Source: Atribacteria bacterium SCGC AAA255-N14
Lineage (GTDB): Bacteria > Atribacterota > JS1 > SB-45 > 34-128
Assembly: GCA_000405345.1 (NCBI GenBank)
Contig: ASPC01000032.1
Coordinates: 1-13,775 of the forward strand
DNA length: 13,775 bases
Reading direction: 5' to 3'
This document shows, in pieces, positions 1-7,661 of this stretch. Both the position numbers and the translations under genes were made by a program. Each line of letters starts with the position of its first letter. Within the stretch, counting starts at the first letter, position 1. A model generated the notes under the pieces. It was not told where the DNA came from. It was given only the letters and a program-made list of their open reading frames with translations, and did not search any database.

Positions 1-1
1 G

Positions 2-496
2 GTTTTACCTAAGGACAAAGTTCGCCATGTAGGAGAGGCTATTGCTGCTTGTGCCGCAGAAACAGAAGAGAAGGCTTTCGCTGCTCTCAAAAAAATAAAA
101 GTAGAGTGGGGTAAGAAATGGGAACCGGTGGTAACCCTTGATGATGCTATGGATTCAAAAGCTCCCGCAATATATGACCATGTATATTTAGGAGAAAAAA
201 AAGTAGATGTAAAAAATAATCTTGCCTGTGAACGAAATATTGCAGTGGGTGATGTAGAAGAAGGATTCAAAGAAGCGAATATCGTTGTAGATGAAACCTT
301 TTCGGTTCAAAGAGTCTATCGCATGCAAATGGAGACAAAATCAGAAGTGTGCATGCCGGAACCTAACAGAGGCATCACTCTCTGGACGACGACCCAGGGG
401 ATTCACAATGTACGCATTCTCTTAGGCCAGATATTTGGTCTTCCCTTAAGCAGAATTAATGTAAAAAGAATGACTTTATGGGGTTCATTCGGGTCT
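2..496 (+). pseudogene. Xanthine dehydrogenase/aldehyde oxidase-family molybdopterin-binding subunit, middle fragment
   Basis: The frame is open from base 2, so the gene starts left of the window; the GTG at 128 is internal, not a start. The first ~45 residues (VRHVGEAIAACAAET, then A..AL..I.VEW) match the end of the hammerhead domain of the large subunit of Mo hydroxylases. From about 220 the sequence (GDVEEGFKEANIVVDETF ... LWTTTQGIHNVR ... FGLPLSRINV) matches the start of the first molybdopterin-binding domain. Homology stops at WGSFGS (about 476-496), where the family has GGxFGxK; the following codons belong to an IS3 transposase read in another frame, and this frame ends at 542-544. Well over half of a normal subunit (about 750 residues) is missing, so no functional enzyme is made here. 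In the intact family the subunit hydroxylates purines, aldehydes or N-heterocycles together with FAD and 2Fe-2S partners. The exact substrate class cannot be told. Confidence 0.85.
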
Positions 497-1158
497 ACTA
501 CCGGCAAGGTATTATGGTTAACAAGAAGCGTATCTACCGTTTAATGAAAGAAAATGGTCTTTTGGTGACCAAGATAAACAAATATAAGGCTAAAAGAAAG
601 ATTTCTCGTCCCAAGCCGAAAGCGGTCTATCCCAACCATATCTGGGGAACGGATATGACCAAAATTAAGATCGGTTGCTGGGACTGGTACTATCTGGTCA
701 TCGTCCTGGATTGGTATAGCAAGGAGATCATCGGCTATGGCCTATCGCTACAATCCAAAAGCAAGGATTGGCAGGAAGCCTTACACCAGGCAGTCCAGAA
801 GCGTTTTCCCAAAGACATCAAAGATAGCCTCGTAAGCACGCTTTATCTGGTCTCTGATAATGGTTGCCAACCGACTTCGCTTTCCTATATGCAGGCCTGT
901 TCTACCCTGGGGATTAAGCAGATCTTTACCAGCTGGTCCAATCCCAAAGGAAATGCCGATACCGAAAGAGTGATCAGGACCTTAAAGGAAGATTTGGTTT
1001 GGCCTTATGATTGGGATAATCCTTTTGATTTTCAAAGAGCATTAGATAAATGGGTAGGTAACTACAATCATGATTTTCCTCACCAGGCTTTAGGTTATCG
1101 TACCCCTTGCGAATATTATCAAAAATATGGTAAAAATAAAGAGCAAGTACTAACTTAA
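478..1158 (+). pseudogene. IS3-family transposase (OrfB), 5'-truncated
   Basis: The reading frame carries the C-terminal three quarters of an IS3-family OrfB. The beginning (VNKKRIYRLMKENGLL) is the end of the HTH_21 region that precedes the integrase core. The core follows: WGTDMTKI with the first Asp at residue 59 from the ATG at 478, VSDNG with the second Asp at 127, and NADTERVIRTLKED with the Glu at 163, giving the D-35-E spacing of retroviral-type integrases. All three catalytic residues are present and the C-terminus (YNHDFPHQALGYRTPCEYY) is complete. OrfA and the N-terminus of OrfB are missing because the gene is joined directly to the xanthine dehydrogenase fragment; the ATG at 478 lies at the junction, has no ribosome binding site and is not the natural start. 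G+C looks higher than in the IclR gene downstream, as expected for an imported element. Confidence 0.88.
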
Positions 1159-1257
1159 AATATGTGTGCTTAATAGGGAGCATTACACACTTTTGAAATG
1201 TAAATCATCAAGAAAATAGTACACTTTTGATTTGTAGATATGCAAAAGTTTGACACA
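1159..1257 (+). mobile_element. Probable right-end region of the IS3-family element
   Basis: Non-coding sequence directly after the transposase stop. It holds an imperfect direct repeat, ACACTTTTGA-aa-TGTAaAT at 1187-1205 and ACACTTTTGA-tt-TGTAgAT at 1221-1239 (16 of 19 positions equal), and ends in AAAAGTTTGACACA (1244-1257). Subterminal repeats of this kind are typical transposase binding sites, and IS3-family ends usually finish in CA. The outer boundary (1255 or 1257) is a guess because the left end that should match it is absent. Confidence 0.45.
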
Positions 1258-1277
1258 GACAAATTTATAAAAAAATG

Positions 1278-1306
1278 TTGATTTTTTTAATTAAATATTG
1301 TATTAT
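1278..1306 (+). promoter_or_regulatory. Candidate sigma-70-type promoter of the IclR gene
   Basis: TTGATT at 1278-1283 and TATTAT at 1301-1306 are separated by 17 bases, a good match to the housekeeping promoter layout, with the -10 box 35 bases before the ATG at 1342. The background is AT-rich, so chance matches are common; the correct spacing and position raise it above background. Confidence 0.5.
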
Positions 1307-1322
1307 AAATACATAAATAATG

Positions 1323-1348
1323 GGAAAGGGATTTCCGTAATATGGAAA
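1323..1348 (+). promoter_or_regulatory. Inverted repeats spanning the IclR start codon, candidate operator
   Basis: Three half-sites alternate in orientation: GGAAA (1323-1327), TTTCC (1332-1336) and GGAAA (1344-1348). The second pair forms a 17-base near-palindrome, TTTCCGTAATATGGAAA (1332-1348), with seven of eight positions paired, centred just before the ATG at 1342. IclR-family proteins commonly bind pseudo-palindromes with TTTCC/GGAAA arms and repress their own gene. The position over the ribosome binding site and start codon fits autorepression. That the IclR protein binds here is inference. Confidence 0.45.
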
Positions 1349-2127
1349 AAGAAATATTGAAAAACGAAAAAATAAAGTCTATAGAAAAAGCCTTAGATCT
1401 ATTGGAGCTACTTTCGGATAATAAAAAAGAAATGGGAATAACTGAAATAGGTAAAGAATTGCATATGGGATTTAGTACAATACATCGAATATTAACTACT
1501 CTTAAATATCGTGGTTATATTGTTCAAAACCAACAAACATCCAAGTATATGCTTGGGACTAAATTATTTATTCTTGGTTGTAAAGTTCAAAACACAACAA
1601 ATTTAATAAAGGTGGTAACACCATTTCTTCAAAGATTATCCCAAAACACTAATGAAACTATTAATTTTGCAATTTTAGAAGGTAGAGAAGTAACATATCT
1701 ATTTAAAATTGAAAGCAAAGAAATGTTAAAAGCTGGTATTGAACTAGGTACAAAAGTAGCAGCTCATTGCACTTCGTTAGGTAAAGTTTTGTTAGCTTTT
1801 CTTCCTGAACAGGAATTTATGATGCTTTATCCTGATAATAATAAAAAATTACCAACTTTTACTCCTAATTCAATCTCTTCAGTAGAAGAATTAAAGAAAT
1901 GTTTGAAAAAAATTAAAAAACAGGGGTATGCGATTGATGAAGAAGAATTTAAAAGTGGCGTTAATTGTTTAGGGGTACCTATAATAAATAATGAAGGTAA
2001 AGCAATTGCTGCTATTAGTATTTCAGGTCCGGTATCACGTTTTAGTTTGTTTGAAATGGAAAAAGTCAAAAGCATGCTAATAGCCCTCTCGCAAGATATT
2101 TCAAAACAGTTATTAAATAATATGTAA
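1342..2127 (+). CDS. IclR-family transcriptional regulator
   Basis: A 261-residue protein of normal IclR length. Residues 12-75 are the winged helix-turn-helix: KSIEKALDLLELL, then ITEIGKELHMGFSTIHRILTT as the HTH, and a wing ending in SKYMLGTKLFILG. Residues about 85-258 are the IclR effector-binding domain (TNETINFAILEGREVTYLFKIES; AAHCTSLGKVLLAFLP; YAIDEEEFKSGVNCLGVPI; AAISISGP), which binds a small organic acid or aromatic ligand in characterised members. The start is ATG 1342, preceded by AAAGGG (1325-1330), with a promoter candidate at 1278-1306. It lies upstream of two NicX-like enzyme genes on the same strand but is separated from them by 500 bases, so it is probably a separate transcript that regulates the neighbourhood. 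The ligand and whether it activates or represses are unknown. Confidence 0.93.
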   Translation: MEKEILKNEKIKSIEKALDLLELLSDNKKEMGITEIGKELHMGFSTIHRILTTLKYRGYIVQNQQTSKYMLGTKLFILGCKVQNTTNLIKVVTPFLQRLSQNTNETINFAILEGREVTYLFKIESKEMLKAGIELGTKVAAHCTSLGKVLLAFLPEQEFMMLYPDNNKKLPTFTPNSISSVEELKKCLKKIKKQGYAIDEEEFKSGVNCLGVPIINNEGKAIAAISISGPVSRFSLFEMEKVKSMLIALSQDISKQLLNNM

Positions 2128-2640
2128 TTTATATGTAATTTATATATATAGGTTTAGTGATGAAAAATAGCATATTAACTTCAAGTTCTGTTTACATTTT
2201 CTATTATTTTTTGCAGAGAATGATATAATCTATTTGGATTTAGGTAAAATATACTTTCGCTTACTATCTAAGAATTTCTAATAAAGTAACTTTACCTTAA
2301 GTCTGTAACCATGGATAGCTCCTTCAAAATTATAATAGATAGTAGATAATAAACTTACCCGAATCATCTTATCTTTTGGCACAAATAGAATATCTCTTAT
2401 TCATCAGGGCTATATGATAAAACTTTTCTAATATGGGATCTATCTTAGCAAATATTTCTCTTAGTTTTAGTTTTCATTTGCGGTGTCTCAAGAAGATAGG
2501 TATCTGTTCTAGAGAGGATCCAGTCATGGTAGAAATAACCAAAGGGTATTTTGTTAATTGTTATCTTTATAAATAAATATTAAACGTTATTTTTACATGT
2601 TCTTCAAAAAATTTAAAAATAAGAAATTGAGGTGGTAAAA
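2128..2640. other. Long gap between the IclR gene and the M29-like gene, with broken minus-strand coding remnants
   Basis: No intact gene is seen. On the minus strand, short open stretches follow one another in different frames: 2552 to 2445 (KIPFGYFYHDWILSRTDTYL...), about 2480 to 2373 (REIFAKIDPILEKFYHIAL...) and 2400 to 2278 (FVPKDKMIRVSLL...EGAIHGYRLKVKLLY then stop). The amino acid composition looks protein-like and the pieces read in a consistent order, as expected from a gene broken by several frameshifts, but I do not recognise the family. The last ~80 bases must hold the promoter of the downstream gene; I see no convincing -35/-10 pair. The stretch 2112-2150 is a short AT repeat (ATGTAATTTAT twice). 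Confidence 0.35.
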
Positions 2641-3648
2641 ATGTCTGTTATTAAATGGAGTAAATTTGCTGAAAAAACAATTAAAGAATTGGCAAGAGTT
2701 AAAGAAGGGGAAAATCTTTTGATATTAGCTGATATTAATACAAATATGGATATAGCGGAGGCTTGTTTATCTGCAGGGCTTGAAAAAACTTCTAATGCTC
2801 AGCTTTTAATAATGCGGAAGATATTAGATAATGAAAAAGGTGAATTGAACCCAGTTATTCACAATGCCGTGGTGAATTCTGATATTGTAATAGGATTATT
2901 TAAAGGATCAAAATTTTTCTCAACTAATACACGTACAGAAGCAGTTAAAAGAGGGACTCGTATTATTTCGACACAACCAGGAGGTATTGAGGAATATATA
3001 ATTCAGGCTGTAGTTGAAGTAGATTTCCTAAAAATGCGTAAAAATGCTGAATTAATGGCTGATTTGTGGGAAAAATCACAAAAATGCCATATAATTTCTT
3101 CTATTGGAACAGATCTTAACTGTGAATTTCATGATAGGCCCGCACATATTGCGGATGGAGCGGCAACAACGCCGGGAGATGTTCAATTTTTCCCTGGAGC
3201 GCAGGTAATAGTTGCCCCTATCGAAGAAACAATAAATGGAACAATTGTAGTAGATGGGATGGTATGTCCAGGAGGTATTGTATCTTCGCCAGTGACTATA
3301 AAAATGGAGAAAGGTGCAATAGTTAATATTAAAGGTAAGGCAGATGCAAATGCATGGGAAAGTTGGCTCAAATCATTAGATGATCCTATTATATATCATT
3401 TATCACACTTAAATATAGGATTTAATCCTCTAGCTAAGATGAATGATAATGCAACCGAAGCTGAGCGTGTACTTGGAGCAGTCACCTTTGGTTTCGGGCA
3501 CCAGCCGAATTTTCTTAAAGGTAACATAACTACAGGAAAGTTTCACACAGAGGCTATTTTAGTATCTCCAACTATTTATCTTGATGGTAAAATTGTATTA
3601 ATGGATAATAAACTAGATGAAAAGCTAGGATTTGTTAAAATGGTTTAA
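2641..3648 (+). CDS. M29 aminopeptidase/NicX-like metalloenzyme, paralogue 1
   Basis: A 335-residue protein. ATG 2641 is chosen because the ribosome binding site AGGTGG (2630-2635) sits five bases ahead; the frame opens earlier at GTG 2632, but that codon lies inside the binding site. The fold signature is that of the M29 aminopeptidase T/2,5-dihydroxypyridine dioxygenase (NicX) superfamily: an N-terminal half with VKEGENLLILAD and VNSDIVIGLF, then GTDLNCEF (about 156-163), FFPGAQVIVAPIEETINGTIVVDG (about 184-206), SHLNIGFNP (about 255-263) and KFHTEAI...IYLDGKIVL (about 300-319). Candidate metal ligands are His256, His302 and Glu304, aligning with the His-His-Asp iron site reported for NicX, with Glu replacing Asp. 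The bridging Glu of true M29 peptidases is replaced by His256, so a peptidase role is doubtful. It heads a tandem pair with a diverged paralogue 173 bases downstream. Substrate unknown; ring-cleaving oxygenase, hydrolase or another metal-dependent reaction are all possible. Confidence 0.82.
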   Translation: MSVIKWSKFAEKTIKELARVKEGENLLILADINTNMDIAEACLSAGLEKTSNAQLLIMRKILDNEKGELNPVIHNAVVNSDIVIGLFKGSKFFSTNTRTEAVKRGTRIISTQPGGIEEYIIQAVVEVDFLKMRKNAELMADLWEKSQKCHIISSIGTDLNCEFHDRPAHIADGAATTPGDVQFFPGAQVIVAPIEETINGTIVVDGMVCPGGIVSSPVTIKMEKGAIVNIKGKADANAWESWLKSLDDPIIYHLSHLNIGFNPLAKMNDNATEAERVLGAVTFGFGHQPNFLKGNITTGKFHTEAILVSPTIYLDGKIVLMDNKLDEKLGFVKMV

Positions 3649-3821
3649 TTTTGTGAATAAAAAATTATTTAATTAACTAGGGATATCATTTTGTGGAATA
3701 AAGCAGTAAATAAATATTTTATAAGATAATTTTGTAGTAATGAGTCGGAAAGATAATATTATTAATTAATAAAAAATTTCAAGGAAACGAAGTAAGAAGT
3801 AATAATAGGAGGTTAGTTAAG

Positions 3822-4847
3822 ATGTATTTTTATCAATATGAATTAGGAAAAGCTGCAAATATTCTCACTGAAGAGTTATTTAAGTTAAAACCGGGAGAGA
3901 CTTTCGTTATTACAGCAGATACTGAAACCGATCCTCTGGTTGTTGATGCCATTGCAACTGCAGCATTTACAATTAGTGCAAAACCTATGGTAATTTGGCT
4001 AGTATCTCCTTTAATAGAGGGAGAAGCAGGAGACTGTATGTTACCGGTAGAATCTTTGGCAGGAGCATTAAAAGGAGCGAATGCTTGGTTACAATTAAAT
4101 AATAAATCGATATGGCATTCAACTCCTAGCCATATTGCACAAAATGAAAATAAAAATCTTCGATATTTAGGAATTAATGGTGTAACGATTAGTATGATGG
4201 TTCGGCTAATTGGTAGAACTGATTATCCAACCTTAAAGAAATTTCTTCATGGTGTGGCAGATCTTACTAAAGAAGCAAAGCATATTCGTATGACTACATC
4301 AGCAGGAACAGATGTTGAATTTAATAATATTCCTGGTTGTAATGTCGATGTTCAAGATGGCTATGCTGATAAGCCTGGAGTAGTATGTTGGCTGCCGGGC
4401 CAAATCGCATGGTTACCGGATCGTAAATCACTCAATGGGGTTATTGTTGTTGATGGTTCATTTGGACCACCGTGTGGACTACTTAATGAACCGATTTATT
4501 TGACGATGAAAGGAGGAGAAATTGTTAAAATTGAAGGTGGAAATCAAGCACGAGAACTTGATGTATGGTTCAATAAACTTAATCATCCTCAGATGAGGAA
4601 AGTAGCCCATGCAACATATGGATTCCTTCCTGGTGCTAAACTTTCAGGGAATATCGGAGAGGATGAAAGAATTTGGGGTTGCACTGTATGGGGTTTTGGT
4701 GCTACTGTAAAAGAACATGCACCTTCACATTGCGATGCGATTTGCTTAGATACTTCTGTTTGGTTGGATGGAAAAAAAATAACTGATAAAGGAAAAGTTA
4801 TAGAGACAAAACTAATAGAATTTGCAAAAAAGCTTGAGGAAGCTTAA
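3822..4847 (+). CDS. M29 aminopeptidase/NicX-like metalloenzyme, paralogue 2
   Basis: A 341-residue protein that starts at ATG 3822 with a strong AGGAGG (3807-3812) nine bases ahead. It shares the order of motifs of the preceding gene: LKPGETFVITADTETDP (22-38), SAGTDVEF (160-167), WLPGQIAWLPDRKSLNGVIVVDGS (190-213), AHATYGFLPGAKL (262-274) and SHCDAI...VWLDGKKI (302-320). The predicted ligand set is His263, His303 and Asp305, so this copy keeps the HxD pair of NicX where paralogue 1 has HxE. The two proteins are clearly different in sequence, arguing for an old duplication and perhaps two subunits or two reaction steps. The 173-base gap before it holds no gene and no clear terminator, so co-transcription is plausible. 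No signal peptide is seen, so it is cytoplasmic. Function beyond the superfamily is not assignable. Confidence 0.82.
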   Translation: MYFYQYELGKAANILTEELFKLKPGETFVITADTETDPLVVDAIATAAFTISAKPMVIWLVSPLIEGEAGDCMLPVESLAGALKGANAWLQLNNKSIWHSTPSHIAQNENKNLRYLGINGVTISMMVRLIGRTDYPTLKKFLHGVADLTKEAKHIRMTTSAGTDVEFNNIPGCNVDVQDGYADKPGVVCWLPGQIAWLPDRKSLNGVIVVDGSFGPPCGLLNEPIYLTMKGGEIVKIEGGNQARELDVWFNKLNHPQMRKVAHATYGFLPGAKLSGNIGEDERIWGCTVWGFGATVKEHAPSHCDAICLDTSVWLDGKKITDKGKVIETKLIEFAKKLEEA

Positions 4848-4940
4848 TTCCATTATTCAGATATGAATTAAAGTAGACAGAATATAGATTTATTAATTTT
4901 AAAAAAAGAACTAAAAGAACAAACAGCAACCAAAATCGTA

Positions 4941-5114
4941 TACGCTGCCGATTTGTTTAATTAATCCGGAGGGCAGATAACACGGGTTTGTCTGTAGATA
5001 AACCTAAAATTTACCCGAATGGCGTCGAGTAAAGCTTGAAAAATAGAAAAGGTGCTACAGGCTTACCAGTAAGGTCCTCGCATAGCGAGATACCCCCTAT
5101 TTGCAGGAGGTATC
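4941..5114 (+). ncRNA. GC-rich structured leader candidate upstream of the solute-binding protein gene, class unknown
   Basis: Inside an otherwise AT-rich 370-base gap lies a block able to form several helices: CTGCC (4945-4949) with GGCAG (4972-4976); CGGGT (4983-4987) with ACCCG (5013-5017), or alternatively GGTTT (4985-4989) with AAACC (5000-5004), which share bases and exclude each other; CTCGC-ATA-GCGAG (5077-5089); and GATACC (5089-5094) with GGTATC (5109-5114). Mutually exclusive pairings about 100-240 bases before a transport gene are what a cis-regulatory RNA would show. It does not match any riboswitch consensus I can recall with confidence. A mobile-element end relic is the other explanation. 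Strand is assumed from the downstream gene. Confidence 0.35.
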
Positions 5115-5219
5115 GTAAAAAAATAGTTTGGGAGGGGGGTAGGTAATATATTGATCATATAAGAATTATTTAAAGAAATTTTGTTATTAAATTATAAATT
5201 TTTAAAGGAGAGATTTATT

Positions 5220-6128
5220 ATGTTAAATAAAAAAGCTAAAATTTTATCGATTATTTTGTGTATATTAGGGATATTGATTAGTATATCAAGTATAGGTATT
5301 GCTGCTAGTCCTAGCATAGTACGATATAGCTCTGATTGGCCAGTTATAATTGATCCATCTGTTGGTTCAGACTGCCAAGGCGTAACAGCAATAGTTAATC
5401 TTTTTGATCCGTTAGTCTCTGCAGATACCAAAGGAAATGTTATACCCCATGTTGCAGAAAGTTGGGATGTATCATCTGATGGCTTGACTTATACCTTCTA
5501 CTTACGTCCAAGAATTAAATTTCATGATGGGAGTGAGCTAACGGCTGAAGATGTTAAGTTCAGCATGGATCGTATGTTAACAATAGGAGAAGGGATATCA
5601 TATCTTTGGTTGGAGAATATACAAGAGACAGAGGTTATTGATAAATATATTGTAGCATTTCATATGAAAACTATTTTTGGGCCATTTCTTGTTACTTTAC
5701 CTTCTTTCTATATTGTAAATAAAGAATTAATTATGGCAAATATTAAAAAACCAGGGATATATGATGATATGGGTGACTATGGTAGAGGATATGTTATTGA
5801 TCACGATGCCGGTTCTGGCCCCTATATACTTAAAGACTTCACTGGCGAGTATATACTTATGGAAAAAAATCCCAATTATTTCTTAGATATCAATTCTGCC
5901 CCGGATGAATTTAAAATGATTGGGTCAACTGAACCAATATTATTGAAAACATTGATGGCTCGTCGAGAGTTAGAGATGACCAATAGGTGGATGGGCTCTG
6001 AAACGCTTAAATCTTTAGCAGAAATTGAAGATGTAGAGATTGCTCAATGGCGTGGTGGCGGTATGGAATATATCACTATGAATACTCGTAAACCGCCACT
6101 TGACCCCAAAGATGAACAGCATCTTTAA
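5220..6128 (+). pseudogene. Extracellular solute-binding protein family 5 (peptide/nickel type), 3'-truncated
   Basis: The start is ATG 5220, with AAAGGAG (5204-5210) nine bases ahead; the frame is open from a TTG at 5181, but that has no binding site. Residues 1-29 form a Sec signal peptide (KKAK, a long hydrophobic stretch, then GIAAS). Family-5 features follow: FDPLVSADTKGNVIPHVAESW, SSDGLTYTFYLRP, IKFHDGSELTAEDVKFSMDRM, GSGPYILKDF and ILMEKNPNYF. Homology ends at TMNTRKPPLD (about residue 295), exactly where the family continues with DD.xVRxA; the last codons and the stop at 6126-6128 come from the opposite strand of an aldehyde oxidoreductase gene. About 300 of the usual 520-600 residues remain, so lobe II is lost and the product should not bind substrate normally. 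It is distinct from the complete binding protein at 11169-12743. It lies behind a structured leader candidate. Confidence 0.87.
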
Positions 6129-6522
6129 ATTCTACCTTCTCGCCTGTAATCCAAATATATACAGGTCTAGATGATTTACCTTTAATTATAATAGCGTCAA
6201 ATCCTGTTCTTTTAAACTCAACCGCGAAATACCCACCGGATTCAGCTTCTGCAAATCCGCTACTCAGAGGAGATTTAGAAGCAACTGTACAGCGATTTGC
6301 ACCAGGTATTGGTGTTCCTGTAAGTACTGAGGTTGTTAAAACTAATATATTATCTGGACCTAATGGATTTATTCCTTTTTTCATTTCAGTTAATAAAAAA
6401 TACGATGCTAATGCGCTACCCCCCATAAAAGTTCTATAAAAATATTTATCTTTTTTTTCAACAGTATAAGTTAGATTACTAAGATTAATTTTTAATATTT
6501 TATTATTATAGCCTGCAGCCAT
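6101..6522 (-). pseudogene. Tungsten aldehyde:ferredoxin oxidoreductase (AOR family), N-terminal fragment
   Basis: ATG 6522 is preceded by AAGGA on the minus strand. The 140 recognisable residues are the AOR N-terminal domain, which in intact enzymes holds the bis-pterin tungsten cofactor: KILKINLSNLTYTVE, FMGGSALASYFLL, PLGPDNILVLTTSVLTGTPI, GANRCTVASKSPLSSGFAE and SGGYFAVEFKRTGFDAIII, ending at VEFKDAVHLWGQ. The family then continues for more than 450 residues, including the C-terminal domain with the 4Fe-4S cysteines; here the frame crosses into the antisense of the solute-binding protein gene and ends at 6076-6078. The product cannot be active. It lies 161 bases after the amidohydrolase gene on the same strand and was probably the last gene of that transcript. 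The family oxidises aldehydes to acids with ferredoxin in anaerobes. Confidence 0.88.
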
Positions 6523-6683
6523 TTTTTTGTTTTTCCTTCATACTTTAAATTTATTTTATTATTTTAACCATAATATAATGGATATTCTTATAAAAAGTGA
6601 TAACCAAATATCATCATATCATCGCTTAATAAATATTTTTATATTCACTTCGTCTTACATAAAATAAAGTAGTTTTGTCTAAC

Positions 6684-7601
6684 TCAATTTTCTTTAGAAA
6701 GTAGATTGATCCCATATAATTTAGCAGCATTCTTATAAAGAATACCATCTATTTCTTCCTTGGTGAAAGTTGGCCAACCAGATTTACTTGCAATTTTATT
6801 TAATCCGGTTCTAATAAGTTTAATCCATCTTTTCATATCTTCTTCTGGTTTTTCTGAAAAAACTCCAGAGCCGGCAACCCAATAATCAGAAGCATACATA
6901 ATTTTATTAATTACACCCATTTCTTTTGCTTTAATTAAGTTCCAAGTCAAGGTTATTGGTCGATCATAAGTCATTGCAAGATCTGCATATAAATTTGGGC
7001 AAGCTTTCATCATAAAAAAAAGTTCATCATACCATGGGTAATTTAAATGTTCAGCTACAACCTTCATTCTCGGAAAATCTATTAAAACATTATTTAGTGA
7101 TTGAGGATTTATATATTTAAAGGGAGCCATCGATATTGAACCAGGATGTGCACAATGATGGAATTGTACTACCACTCCTAATTCTACAGCTTTCTCGTAA
7201 AAAGGGTATACTTGAGGATCATCCGAAGAATATTGACCATAAGGTGGTGTAAATAGAATTCCCTTAAAATCATATTCTTTTACTGCTTTTTCAAAATATC
7301 TTAACCCTAATTTATTAAATCGCCCTCCTCTATTAATTGGTTCAACGCTAGCAAGAGCAATAAACAGCTTAGGATATTTTCTAACACATTCTAATACATA
7401 ATCTTCTCCACAAGAGGAATTCCAAATCCTACTCATATCCTGTCCCATTAGTACTGCTTTAGTAACTCCGATGCTTTTCAACCAATTGACTAATGAGTCA
7501 ATAGGCGTATCTTCCCTTGGATGGACATGTCCAAGCTTTTCTTCCGTAATTTTATCAAAATTACTTTCTTTTAAAACATGCAGATGAGAATCTATAATCA
7601 T
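6684..7601 (-). CDS. Amidohydrolase 2 family metal-dependent hydrolase (ACMSD-like)
   Basis: A 305-residue TIM-barrel amidohydrolase of the PF04909 type (aminocarboxymuconate semialdehyde decarboxylase, resorcylate decarboxylase and pyrone-dicarboxylate lactonase relatives). ATG 7601 is chosen because AAGGGGG (7614-7608) lies six bases ahead; the open frame runs back to 7691 through the C12 tract but has no support there. Metal-site motifs are complete: DSHLH at the N-terminus (His6, His8), QFHHCAHP (His148/149), AEHLNYPW (His185) and YASDYW (Asp239). PWYDELFFMM and the NAAKLYGI C-terminus also fit the family. The reaction would be a decarboxylation or hydrolysis of a ring-derived acid or lactone in the cytoplasm; which one cannot be told. 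It is downstream of the transporter and M24 genes but separated by 350 bases, so it may have its own promoter. Confidence 0.9.
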   Translation of the reverse strand: MIIDSHLHVLKESNFDKITEEKLGHVHPREDTPIDSLVNWLKSIGVTKAVLMGQDMSRIWNSSCGEDYVLECVRKYPKLFIALASVEPINRGGRFNKLGLRYFEKAVKEYDFKGILFTPPYGQYSSDDPQVYPFYEKAVELGVVVQFHHCAHPGSISMAPFKYINPQSLNNVLIDFPRMKVVAEHLNYPWYDELFFMMKACPNLYADLAMTYDRPITLTWNLIKAKEMGVINKIMYASDYWVAGSGVFSEKPEEDMKRWIKLIRTGLNKIASKSGWPTFTKEEIDGILYKNAAKLYGINLLSKEN

Positions 7602-7661
7602 ATTTAACCCCCTTGTATAATAAGATAACAAATATAAATATGTATTATTTTTTAATAGTGA

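Noticed and set aside
3777..3787. TTTCAAGGAAA as an IclR operator before the second NicX-like gene
   Set aside because: The arms are only four bases with a three-base centre, differ from the spacing at 1332-1348, and lie in AT-rich sequence where such matches arise by chance.
4941..5030. Moco/Wco riboswitch, suggested by the nearby Mo- and W-enzyme fragments and CCGA-like motifs
   Set aside because: I could not match the known consensus helices and loops base by base, and the downstream gene is a binding protein, not a cofactor or Mo-enzyme gene. It is kept only as an unclassified structured block.
5045..5095. T-box leader, from GGTGCTAC resembling the antiterminator bulge
   Set aside because: The conserved AGGGTGGNACCGCG core is absent and the downstream gene is not amino-acid related in an obvious way.
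5089..5125. Rho-independent terminator at GATACC...GGTATC
   Set aside because: The hairpin has a mismatch and is followed by an A run on the plus strand rather than a T run.
5220..6104. The truncated binding protein as a functional short protein
   Set aside because: It ends in the middle of a conserved family motif and its last residues are antisense to the aldehyde oxidoreductase gene.
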